A stretch of 44,957 nt of DNA from Clostridium grantii DSM 8605 (GTDB taxonomy: Bacteria > Bacillota > Clostridia > Clostridiales > Clostridiaceae), in the NCBI RefSeq assembly GCF_900129965.1, contig NZ_FQXM01000029.1:1-44957 (forward strand), in the 5' to 3' direction. Below are positions 34,561 to 41,641 of the stretch, piece after piece. The notes beneath the pieces were generated by a model, which saw only the letters and a program-made list of their open reading frames with translations, did no database searches and had not been told where the DNA came from. The stretch's first letter is position 1, and the number at the start of each line of letters is the position of its first letter. The position numbers and the translations under genes were made by a program.

Positions 34561-34695
34561 TTATGCTGTTAATCTTTTTCTTCCTTTTTGTCTTCTTCTT
34601 TGAATTACATTTCTACCAGAATGACTTTTCATTCTTTTTCTGAAACCATGCTCTTTCTTTCTTTGTCTCTTTTTTGGTTGGTATGTCATCTTCAT
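34561..34695 (-). CDS. rpmH: 50S ribosomal protein L34
   Basis: This 44-aa, very basic protein reads MKMTYQPKKRQRKKEHGFRK at the N-terminus and ends RRRQKGRKRLTA, a textbook L34. AAAGGAGGTG lies 7 nt before the ATG at 34695. It leads the rpmH-rnpA-yidD-yidC-khpB operon, divergent from dnaA across the origin. Confidence 0.97.
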   Translation of the reverse strand: MKMTYQPKKRQRKKEHGFRKRMKSHSGRNVIQRRRQKGRKRLTA

Positions 34696-34726
34696 TTAAA
34701 AACACCTCCTTTGTTGCTCAATTATT

Positions 34727-34755
34727 TCTATAGTTAAGCATAAGCAAATTGTCTA
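34727..34755 (-). promoter_or_regulatory. rpmH: Probable promoter of rpmH
   Basis: On the minus strand TAGACA (34755-34750) and TATAGA (34732-34727) are separated by 17 nt and lie just upstream of the rpmH SD. Each element is close to sigma-A consensus. The two hexamers are parts of the inverted repeat TCTATAG...CTATAGA, which recurs before yaaA. Confidence 0.65.
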
Positions 34756-34854
34756 TAGAGTAAAAGTAAATTTACCTTTTAATTATATATATACCTTATA
34801 GCAATGTCAAGAAAATACACAATTGTTGATAATTTTTTATTTAAATAGTTTTTT

Positions 34855-35184
34855 TGTGGATAAGTTCTTGTATCCCTTCACTACTTTTGTTATTATAAAA
34901 CTAAACTGTTGAAAAAATGTGGAGATTTTTTTTTATCCACAAGCTGTGGATATTTATGTGTATAACTTGTTCGATTTTTGTTTTTTTTTCTCTATTTTAT
35001 ATAAAACACTAATATTTATCACAATTTCACCCCTGTTAATACTGTTAATATATATTTATCAACAGTTGTTAATAAATATATTTTTATTTTTATATTAACA
35101 AAGTTATCAACATGTTATTAATTTTATTAATAATGTCAACACTTTATATAGATGATTTTTTATTTGTTAATAATCTGTGTATAA
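34855..35184. other. oriC, upstream half: DnaA-box cluster
   Basis: DnaA boxes in the rpmH-dnaA gap: TGTGGATAA at 34855-34863 and TTATCCACA at 34933-34941 (both perfect), TGTGGATAT 34945-34953, TGTGTATAA 34957-34965, TTATCAACA 35056-35064 and 35104-35112, TGTGTATAA 35176-35184. The region is extremely AT-rich. The last box overlaps a TATAAT (35180-35185), a likely dnaA -10, which suggests DnaA autorepression. I see no gene in 34696-35255. Confidence 0.9.
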
Positions 35185-35255
35185 TTTGTACTTTTTAAAT
35201 TTTTAATTATTATTTTTACAAATTTGTTATTAAAAAAGAAACTGGAGGATAAATT

Positions 35256-36608
35256 ATGGCTGCCCAATTGGATAAACTATGGGATGATACTCTTGATATT
35301 ATTAAGAAGGAATTAAGCCAAGTAAGCTTCAACACTTGGATAAAAAGTATCTCACCCTTAAGAATAGATGAGAATACTATAGTATTGGAAGTTCCTAATG
35401 ATTTTACTAGAGGAATTTTAGAAAATAGATATAAAAACTTATTAATAAACGCAATAAATGTTCTTACGGCAAAAAACTATAACATTGAGTTTTTAATCTT
35501 ATCCGAAGAAACAGCTATAACTGAAACTACAAAAGAAAAAGAAAATGACTCAAATCAAAAGGTATCTGCTTCTGAAGAAATGAATAGTACATTGAATCCT
35601 AAATATACATTTAATTCATTTGTCATAGGTAACAGTAATCGCTTCGCTCACGCTGCATCTTTAGCTGTAGCTGAAGCACCTGCTCAAGCATATAATCCTT
35701 TATTCATTTATGGTGGCGTTGGTTTAGGTAAAACCCATTTAATGCATGCTATAGGACATTACATTTTAAAAAATAACCCTAAAGCTAAAGTAGTATATGT
35801 TTCCTCTGAAAAATTTACCAATGAATTGATTAATTCAATTAAAGATGATAAAAATGTGGAATTTAGAAATAAATATAGAAATGTAGATGTTTTGCTAATA
35901 GATGATATTCAATTTATAGCTGGTAAAGAAAGAACTCAAGAAGAATTCTTTCATACTTTTAACTCACTACATGAAGCTGATAAACAAATCATATTATCTA
36001 GTGATAGACCACCAAAAGAAATCCCTACTTTAGAAGATCGTTTAAGATCTAGATTTCAATGGGGTTTAATAGCTGATATTCAAGCTCCAGATTTTGAAAC
36101 AAGAATAGCTATTCTTAAGAAAAAAGCTGATGTTGAAAACTTAAATATTCCTAATGAAGTTATGGTTTATATTGCTAATAAAATAAAAGCTAATATTAGG
36201 GAATTAGAAGGGGCCTTGATAAGAGTTATGGCTTACGCATCTCTTACTAATAGAGAGATAAGCGAAGATTTAGCTGCAGAAGCATTAAAAGATATTATTT
36301 CGCACGATGCTAAAAAGCAAATCACAATTAAATTTATTCAAGAAGTTGTTGCTATGTATTTTAATATTAAGGTTGAAGAATTAAAATCTTCTCGTAGAAC
36401 TAGGAATATTACTTATCCTAGACAAATAGCTATGTATCTTTCTAGAAAACTTACTGAGATGTCTTTACCTAAAATAGGAGAAGAATTCGGGGGTCGGGAT
36501 CATACAACTGTTATTCATTCCTACGAAAAAATCTCAATGAATTTGAAGAAAGATGAATCCCTAAAAAACATAATATCTGAACTAACAAAAAAAATAAATC
36601 AAAAATAA
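35256..36608 (+). CDS. dnaA: Chromosomal replication initiator DnaA
   Basis: This 450-aa initiator has domain I (1-85, binding DnaB and regulators), a short domain II linker (about 86-112), and domain III AAA+ with Walker A GGVGLGKT (153-160) and Walker B LLIDDIQF. The domain IV HTH contains the DnaA-box recognition segment FGGRDHTTVIHSYEKI. The length is normal. The SD TGGAGG is 7 nt before ATG. It is flanked on both sides by DnaA-box clusters. Confidence 0.98.
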   Translation: MAAQLDKLWDDTLDIIKKELSQVSFNTWIKSISPLRIDENTIVLEVPNDFTRGILENRYKNLLINAINVLTAKNYNIEFLILSEETAITETTKEKENDSNQKVSASEEMNSTLNPKYTFNSFVIGNSNRFAHAASLAVAEAPAQAYNPLFIYGGVGLGKTHLMHAIGHYILKNNPKAKVVYVSSEKFTNELINSIKDDKNVEFRNKYRNVDVLLIDDIQFIAGKERTQEEFFHTFNSLHEADKQIILSSDRPPKEIPTLEDRLRSRFQWGLIADIQAPDFETRIAILKKKADVENLNIPNEVMVYIANKIKANIRELEGALIRVMAYASLTNREISEDLAAEALKDIISHDAKKQITIKFIQEVVAMYFNIKVEELKSSRRTRNITYPRQIAMYLSRKLTEMSLPKIGEEFGGRDHTTVIHSYEKISMNLKKDESLKNIISELTKKINQK

Positions 36609-36616
36609 TTAACACC

Positions 36617-36771
36617 TGTGTATAATTTAACTAGGATAAATTGTGGATTACATAAAAAAAACCTGTTTTCTAAAATTGTTGTGGAAAAGTCCAAAAATCT
36701 GTACTTACTTATCCACACTTATTTTTATGTAATTTTTGAGTGTATTACTAGCTTTGAAGTACTTATCCACA
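36617..36771. other. oriC, downstream half: DnaA-box cluster
   Basis: DnaA boxes between dnaA and dnaN: TGTGTATAA 36617-36625, TGTGGATTA 36642-36650, TGTGGAAAA 36680-36688, and perfect TTATCCACA at 36709-36717 and 36763-36771. The last perfect box is followed by ATATCCACCG, another box-like and GC-richer stretch, and then the DnaA-trios. This is the layout of a basal unwinding system, so melting probably occurs here. Confidence 0.92.
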
Positions 36772-36783
36772 TATCCACCGTCC

Positions 36784-36801
36784 CTACTACTATTACTACT
36801 A
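36784..36801. other. DnaA-trio array (origin unwinding element)
   Basis: The plus strand reads CTACTACTATTACTACTA, six triplets. The complementary strand read 3'-5' is GAT GAT GAT AAT GAT GAT, which fits the DnaA-trio consensus 3'-(G/A)A(T/A)-5'. It starts 12 nt after the last perfect DnaA box, across a GC-richer segment, and runs into AT-rich DNA before dnaN. Confidence 0.9.
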
Positions 36802-36866
36802 TAAAAGATTACTTACTATTCTATTAATATATAAATATTGCTTGTGAATAAAAGGAGGTTATTATT

Positions 36867-37973
36867 ATGAAATTTAGATGTGAAAAAAACAAATTAGCAG
36901 AAGCTATTTCTGTAGTACAAAAAGCTGTATCTACTAAATCCCCTATGGAAATACTACATAGTATTTTAATAACAGCTAAGGAAAATCAATTAACTTTAGT
37001 TGGAACAGATATAGATTTAAGTATAGAAACAAAAATAGATGCAATAGTAGAAGAAGATGGTATAATAGCAGTTGATTCAAAATTTTTTGGAGAAATAGTT
37101 AGAAAATTACCTAATAGCTCAATTAAAATAGAAAAGAAAGATAAAAATATTAATATCAAATGTGAAAAAACAGAATTTACTTTATTAGCTAATCTTAATG
37201 TGGATGAATTTCCTACGTTACCAGATATAAACGAAAATTTAGTATTTACTGTTAATCAAAAATTATTAAAAAACATGATTAAAGGATCTATTTTTGCTAT
37301 AGCACAAGATGAAACAAGACCTATTTTAACAGGTATACTTTTTGAAATTGAAGGAAATACCTTGAATTTGGTTGCTTTAGACGGTTATAGATTAGCATTT
37401 AGAAGTGAATTTATTGAAAATGAAAATAGCTTGACTGCTGTAATTCCAGGTAAAACATTAAGTGAAATGTCCAAGATTTTAAGTGATGAAGAAGATAATG
37501 TAAATATTACTTTTACACAAAATCATATTTTGTTTAATTTAGGAGATACAAAAATAATTTCTAGGTTACTAGAAGGTGAATTCATAAAATATAATTCAAT
37601 TATTCCAAAAGAGTATAACTCTAAAATAACAGTAAAAAGGACAGAACTACTAGAATGTATTGAGAGAGCCTCATTAATGGCTAAAGACGGAAATACAAAT
37701 CTTATAAAATTTGATATTAATGATGAAAATATTGTTATAACATCTAATTCTCAATTGGGAATGGTTCGAGAAGAATTGAATATAATTTTGCAAGGTGAAG
37801 GACTACAAATTGCATTTAATTCAAAATACTTAATAGATGTATTAAAAATTATAGATGAGAATGAGATATCTCTTGAATTCTCAAGTAGTGTTAGTCCTTG
37901 TTTAATAAAAAATAATGAGAATACAAAATTTACTTATTTGGTTTTACCGGTTAGATTATTAAATTCAAATTAA
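36867..37973 (+). CDS. dnaN: DNA polymerase III beta subunit (sliding clamp)
   Basis: This 368-aa clamp has three similar domains of about 120 residues (boundaries near 125 and 245). Markers are the N-terminus MKFRCEKNKLAEAISVVQKAVS, RPILTGILFEIEGNTLNLVALDGYRLAFR and the C-terminal TYLVLPVRL. It encircles DNA and tethers PolC and other partners. The SD AAAGGAGG precedes ATG. It is the first gene after the unwinding element, co-oriented with dnaA. Confidence 0.98.
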   Translation: MKFRCEKNKLAEAISVVQKAVSTKSPMEILHSILITAKENQLTLVGTDIDLSIETKIDAIVEEDGIIAVDSKFFGEIVRKLPNSSIKIEKKDKNINIKCEKTEFTLLANLNVDEFPTLPDINENLVFTVNQKLLKNMIKGSIFAIAQDETRPILTGILFEIEGNTLNLVALDGYRLAFRSEFIENENSLTAVIPGKTLSEMSKILSDEEDNVNITFTQNHILFNLGDTKIISRLLEGEFIKYNSIIPKEYNSKITVKRTELLECIERASLMAKDGNTNLIKFDINDENIVITSNSQLGMVREELNIILQGEGLQIAFNSKYLIDVLKIIDENEISLEFSSSVSPCLIKNNENTKFTYLVLPVRLLNSN

Positions 37974-38029
37974 AACAAATATAAAAGGTGGTGGAATCTA
38001 TAGGCATAAAATTGTCTATAGAATAAAAA

Positions 38030-38242
38030 ATGAATGAAATAGTAATTAGTGGAGAATTTATAAAACTCGATGCTTTTATGAAATGGTCTAATATGGTATC
38101 ATCAGGAGCAGATGCTAAATTTTTTATTAGAAACGGTGAAGTTTTTCTTAATGGAGAAGTAGAAGTTAGACGTGGAAAAAAAATAGTGGCAGGAGATATT
38201 GTTAAATTTAATGGAGAAGAATTTAAAGTAGCTAATGAGTAA
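38030..38242 (+). CDS. yaaA: S4-domain RNA-binding protein YaaA
   Basis: This 70-aa single S4 domain (FIKLDAFMKWSNMVSSGADAKFFIRNGEVFLNGEVEVRRGKKIVAGDIVKF) matches the small origin-linked YaaA, thought to bind rRNA in the large-subunit assembly pathway. A TAA lies in frame 6 nt upstream, so ATG at 38030 is nearly forced. No SD is close; AAAGGTGGTG sits 37 nt before it, and a hairpin between them could bring it near. It lies between dnaN and recF. Confidence 0.93.
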   Translation: MNEIVISGEFIKLDAFMKWSNMVSSGADAKFFIRNGEVFLNGEVEVRRGKKIVAGDIVKFNGEEFKVANE

Positions 38243-38295
38243 ATAAATTTTTAATAAAACTTTATTTATGTTATAATAAAGAATAGGTGTTTTTT

Positions 38296-39411
38296 ATGTA
38301 TGTAAAATATATTGAACTTAAAAATTATAGAAATTATAAAAATCTATCATTGGAATTAAGCAGTGGAACAAATATTTTTGTTGGAGATAATGCTCAAGGT
38401 AAAACAAATATTCTTGAGAGTATTTATTTTTGTAGTTTAGGAAAATCACATAGAACTAACAAAGACAAAGAAGTTATTATTTGGGGTGAAAAAGAAGCCT
38501 ATATTAGCGCTTATATTTCCAAAGAAAGATTAGATAAAAAGATTAATATTAAGATTTTTAAAGAAGGCAAAAAAGGAGCTACTATCAATTCAATTAAAGT
38601 GAATAAACTTTCTGAATTGATAGGTACTTTCAATTCAGTTATGTTTTCACCGGAAGATTTAAAAATAGTAAAAGAATCTCCTACATACAGAAGAAAGTTC
38701 CTTGATATTGAATTAAGTAAATTAGATAAAAAATATTATAATGCTTTAGTACAATATAATAAAATTCTAAATGAAAAAAATATTATACTTAAAAAATGGA
38801 AGGACAAAGAATCTTTATTAGATGTCTATGATGTTCAACTAAGTAAGTATGGGGCTTATATAATTAATAAAAGATTTGAGTATTTAGATATACTAAGTGA
38901 AAAAGCTAGTATAATTCATAAAGAAATTACTACAGGTAAGGAAGATATAGGGTTTAAATATCTAACTTTTGTCAAGAATTTAGATAAACCAGTAAATTTA
39001 AATAAAATTGAGTTTGATTTAAAAGAGCAACTTAATGCATCAAGGCAAAAAGATATTGAAAAAAGAATTTCTTCTGTAGGACCACACAGAGATGATTTTT
39101 TAATTAGTATAAATGACATAGATACTAGAATTTTTGGATCTCAAGGTCAACAAAGAACAGCTGTTTTATCCATTAAGTTTGCCTCTCTAGAAATCATAAA
39201 AGAAATTTATGGAGAATACCCAGTGCTACTTTTAGATGATGTTTTGTCTGAACTAGATATAAATAGGCAGAAATATATTTTAAACTCTATAAGCAAATTT
39301 CAAACGATAATTACATGTACTGGAATAATGGATATAAAAAAATATTTAAAAGATAATATAAATATTTATCATGTAAAAGAAGGTAGTATAGAGATAGAAA
39401 CACTTGATTAA
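38296..39411 (+). CDS. recF: DNA replication/repair protein RecF
   Basis: This 371-aa SMC-like ATPase loads RecA at gaps. Walker A is GDNAQGKTN, the ABC signature is in SQGQQRTAVLSIKF, and Walker B is LLLDDVLSELD. I chose ATG at 38296 because AGGTG is 6 nt upstream; the GTG at 38287 is part of that SD. A TATAAT at 38272-38277 may give recF its own weak promoter. The order yaaA-recF-remB-gyrB is conserved. Confidence 0.96.
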   Translation: MYVKYIELKNYRNYKNLSLELSSGTNIFVGDNAQGKTNILESIYFCSLGKSHRTNKDKEVIIWGEKEAYISAYISKERLDKKINIKIFKEGKKGATINSIKVNKLSELIGTFNSVMFSPEDLKIVKESPTYRRKFLDIELSKLDKKYYNALVQYNKILNEKNIILKKWKDKESLLDVYDVQLSKYGAYIINKRFEYLDILSEKASIIHKEITTGKEDIGFKYLTFVKNLDKPVNLNKIEFDLKEQLNASRQKDIEKRISSVGPHRDDFLISINDIDTRIFGSQGQQRTAVLSIKFASLEIIKEIYGEYPVLLLDDVLSELDINRQKYILNSISKFQTIITCTGIMDIKKYLKDNINIYHVKEGSIEIETLD

Positions 39412-39428
39412 GTGTTAGGAGGAAAATC

Positions 39429-39692
39429 ATGTTTTTACATTTAGGAGAGAATATTGTTGTACCCATTAAAGATATTATTGGCATATTTGATATAGAAACA
39501 GCTATGGATAACTCTGATACAAGACAATTTTTGAGATTGGCAGAGGAAGATGGTTTTATTCAAAAAATAACTAATGAAGTACCTAAATCTTTCGTTGTGG
39601 CTGAAGTTGATAAAAAAAGCAAGATTTTTCTTTCTCCAATATCATCATCAACACTTACAAAACGAAGTGATATAAACATTTTTGAAACATAG
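39429..39692 (+). CDS. remB: RemB-like (DUF370) regulatory protein
   Basis: This 87-aa protein (MFLHLGENIVVPIKDIIGIFD; SDTRQFLRLAEEDGFIQ; SFVVAE) belongs to the DUF370 RemA/RemB family. RemA-type members bind DNA in an octameric ring and regulate matrix and osmoprotection genes in Bacillus; the role of the origin-linked copy is less clear. The SD is AGGAGG. It lies between recF and gyrB. Confidence 0.9.
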   Translation: MFLHLGENIVVPIKDIIGIFDIETAMDNSDTRQFLRLAEEDGFIQKITNEVPKSFVVAEVDKKSKIFLSPISSSTLTKRSDINIFET

Positions 39693-39713
39693 AAGCTAGT
39701 TAGGAGGATATAC

Positions 39714-41621
39714 ATGGAAAATCAACAAAAATATGATGAATCCCAAATCCAGGTATTAGAAGGTTTAGAGGCCGTAAGAAAAAGACCGGGAATGTATATA
39801 GGCAGTACAGGGTTAAGAGGTTTACATCATCTTGTATACGAAATTGTAGATAACAGTATTGACGAAGCATTAGCAGGATATTGTAGCGATATAAAAGTAA
39901 GAATTAATAAAGATAATAGTATATTGGTTGAAGATAACGGTAGAGGAATGCCAGTAGGAAATCATCCTAAAATGCAAAGACCTACTGTAGAAGTTATTAT
40001 GACAGTTCTTCATGCTGGTGGTAAATTTGGTGGAAGTGGATATAAGGTATCAGGAGGATTACATGGTGTTGGTGCTTCTGTTGTTAATGCCTTATCAGAA
40101 TATTGTAAAGTTACGGTAAAAAGAGAAGGTCAAATATGGGAGCAAGACTATTCAAAAGGTATAGTTTTAAATGATGTAGTTGCAGTAGGTGAAACAGAAG
40201 AACATGGAACAATAACATATTTTAAACCAGATGAAACTATTTTTGAGTCTATAGAATTTGAATATGAAACATTAGAGCAGAGATTAAGAGAATTAGCTTT
40301 TTTAAATAAAGGTATTAGAATTAGCTTAGAAGATGAAAGAACATCAAAGTTAAAAGAATTTTTATATGAAGGTGGAATTAAGTCATTTGTTTCCTATTTA
40401 AATAGAAATAAACAAAAAATCCATCCAGAACCAATATATGTTGAAGGATCAAAAGATGACTATGTTGTTGAAGTTGCTATTCAATATAATGATACTTATT
40501 CAGAAAATATATTTTCTTTTGCAAATAACATAGATACAATAGAGGGGGGAACCCATTTATCAGGATTTAAGACAGCTTTAACTAGGGTTTTAAATGATTA
40601 TGCTAAAAGATATGGATATATAAAAGAAAATGATAAAAATTTATCTGGTGATGATACAAGAGAAGGAATAACTGCAGTTGTATCAATTAAACTTACTGAC
40701 CCTCAATTTGAAGGTCAAACAAAAACAAAACTTGGAAATACAGAAGTTAGAGGGATTGTTGATAGTATAGTTAGTGAAGCAGTTAATATATTTTTTGAGG
40801 AAAACCCTAAAATAGCTAAAATAGTTATAGAAAAGGGATTGATGGCATCAAGAGCAAGAGAAGCAGCTAGAAAAGCAAGAGAATTAACAAGAAGAAAAAC
40901 CGCATTAGATTCTACGTCATTACCTGGTAAATTAGCAGATTGTCAATCAAAAGATCCATCAGAATGTGAAATATATTTGGTTGAGGGAGACTCCGCAGGA
41001 GGCTCAGCAAAGCAAGGTAGAGATAGAAAAAACCAAGCAATTTTACCTTTAAAGGGTAAAATAATGAATGTTGAAAAACAAAGATTGGATAAAATCTTGG
41101 GTTATGAAGCAATAAGATCTATGATAACCGCTTTTGGTGGGGGAATAGGGAAAGATTTTGAAATCGACAAGATGAGATATCATAGAATAATAATAATGAC
41201 AGACGCAGATGTGGATGGAGCTCATATTAGAACACTGTTACTAACATTCTTTTATAGATACATGAAAGATTTAGTAGATAAAGGATATATATATATTGCA
41301 CAGCCACCATTATATAAATTACAAAAGGGTAAAAAAGTTCAATATGCATATTCAGATAAGGAATTACAACAATTGTTAACTGAATTTGGTGGAAAAGATA
41401 AAAACACTAATATACAAAGATACAAAGGCTTAGGTGAAATGGATGCTACTCAATTATGGGATACTACAATGAATCCAGAAGATAGAACATTATTGAAAGT
41501 TACGGTAGATGATGCAATACAAGCAGATGAAATATTTACAATCCTAATGGGTGATAAAGTTGAACCAAGAAGAGAATTTATAGAAGAAAATGCTAATAAA
41601 GTCGTTAATTTAGATATCTAG
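39714..41621 (+). CDS. gyrB: DNA gyrase subunit B
   Basis: This 635-aa ATPase subunit has a GHKL ATP-binding domain (EIVDNSIDEALAGY; EDNGRGMPVG; GGLHGVGASVVNALS), a transducer domain, a TOPRIM domain with EGDSAGGSAKQGRDR and DADVDGAHI, and the short C-terminal tail typical of Gram-positive GyrB. With GyrA it introduces negative supercoils. The SD AGGAGG precedes ATG. It is 20 nt upstream of gyrA. Confidence 0.98.
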   Translation: MENQQKYDESQIQVLEGLEAVRKRPGMYIGSTGLRGLHHLVYEIVDNSIDEALAGYCSDIKVRINKDNSILVEDNGRGMPVGNHPKMQRPTVEVIMTVLHAGGKFGGSGYKVSGGLHGVGASVVNALSEYCKVTVKREGQIWEQDYSKGIVLNDVVAVGETEEHGTITYFKPDETIFESIEFEYETLEQRLRELAFLNKGIRISLEDERTSKLKEFLYEGGIKSFVSYLNRNKQKIHPEPIYVEGSKDDYVVEVAIQYNDTYSENIFSFANNIDTIEGGTHLSGFKTALTRVLNDYAKRYGYIKENDKNLSGDDTREGITAVVSIKLTDPQFEGQTKTKLGNTEVRGIVDSIVSEAVNIFFEENPKIAKIVIEKGLMASRAREAARKARELTRRKTALDSTSLPGKLADCQSKDPSECEIYLVEGDSAGGSAKQGRDRKNQAILPLKGKIMNVEKQRLDKILGYEAIRSMITAFGGGIGKDFEIDKMRYHRIIIMTDADVDGAHIRTLLLTFFYRYMKDLVDKGYIYIAQPPLYKLQKGKKVQYAYSDKELQQLLTEFGGKDKNTNIQRYKGLGEMDATQLWDTTMNPEDRTLLKVTVDDAIQADEIFTILMGDKVEPRREFIEENANKVVNLDI

Positions 41622-41641
41622 CTAGTAAAGAGGTGTAGTAA

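Noticed and set aside
36618..36827. 69-codon frame in the dnaA-dnaN gap
   Set aside because: It spans the DnaA boxes and trios and has no SD; this is origin DNA.
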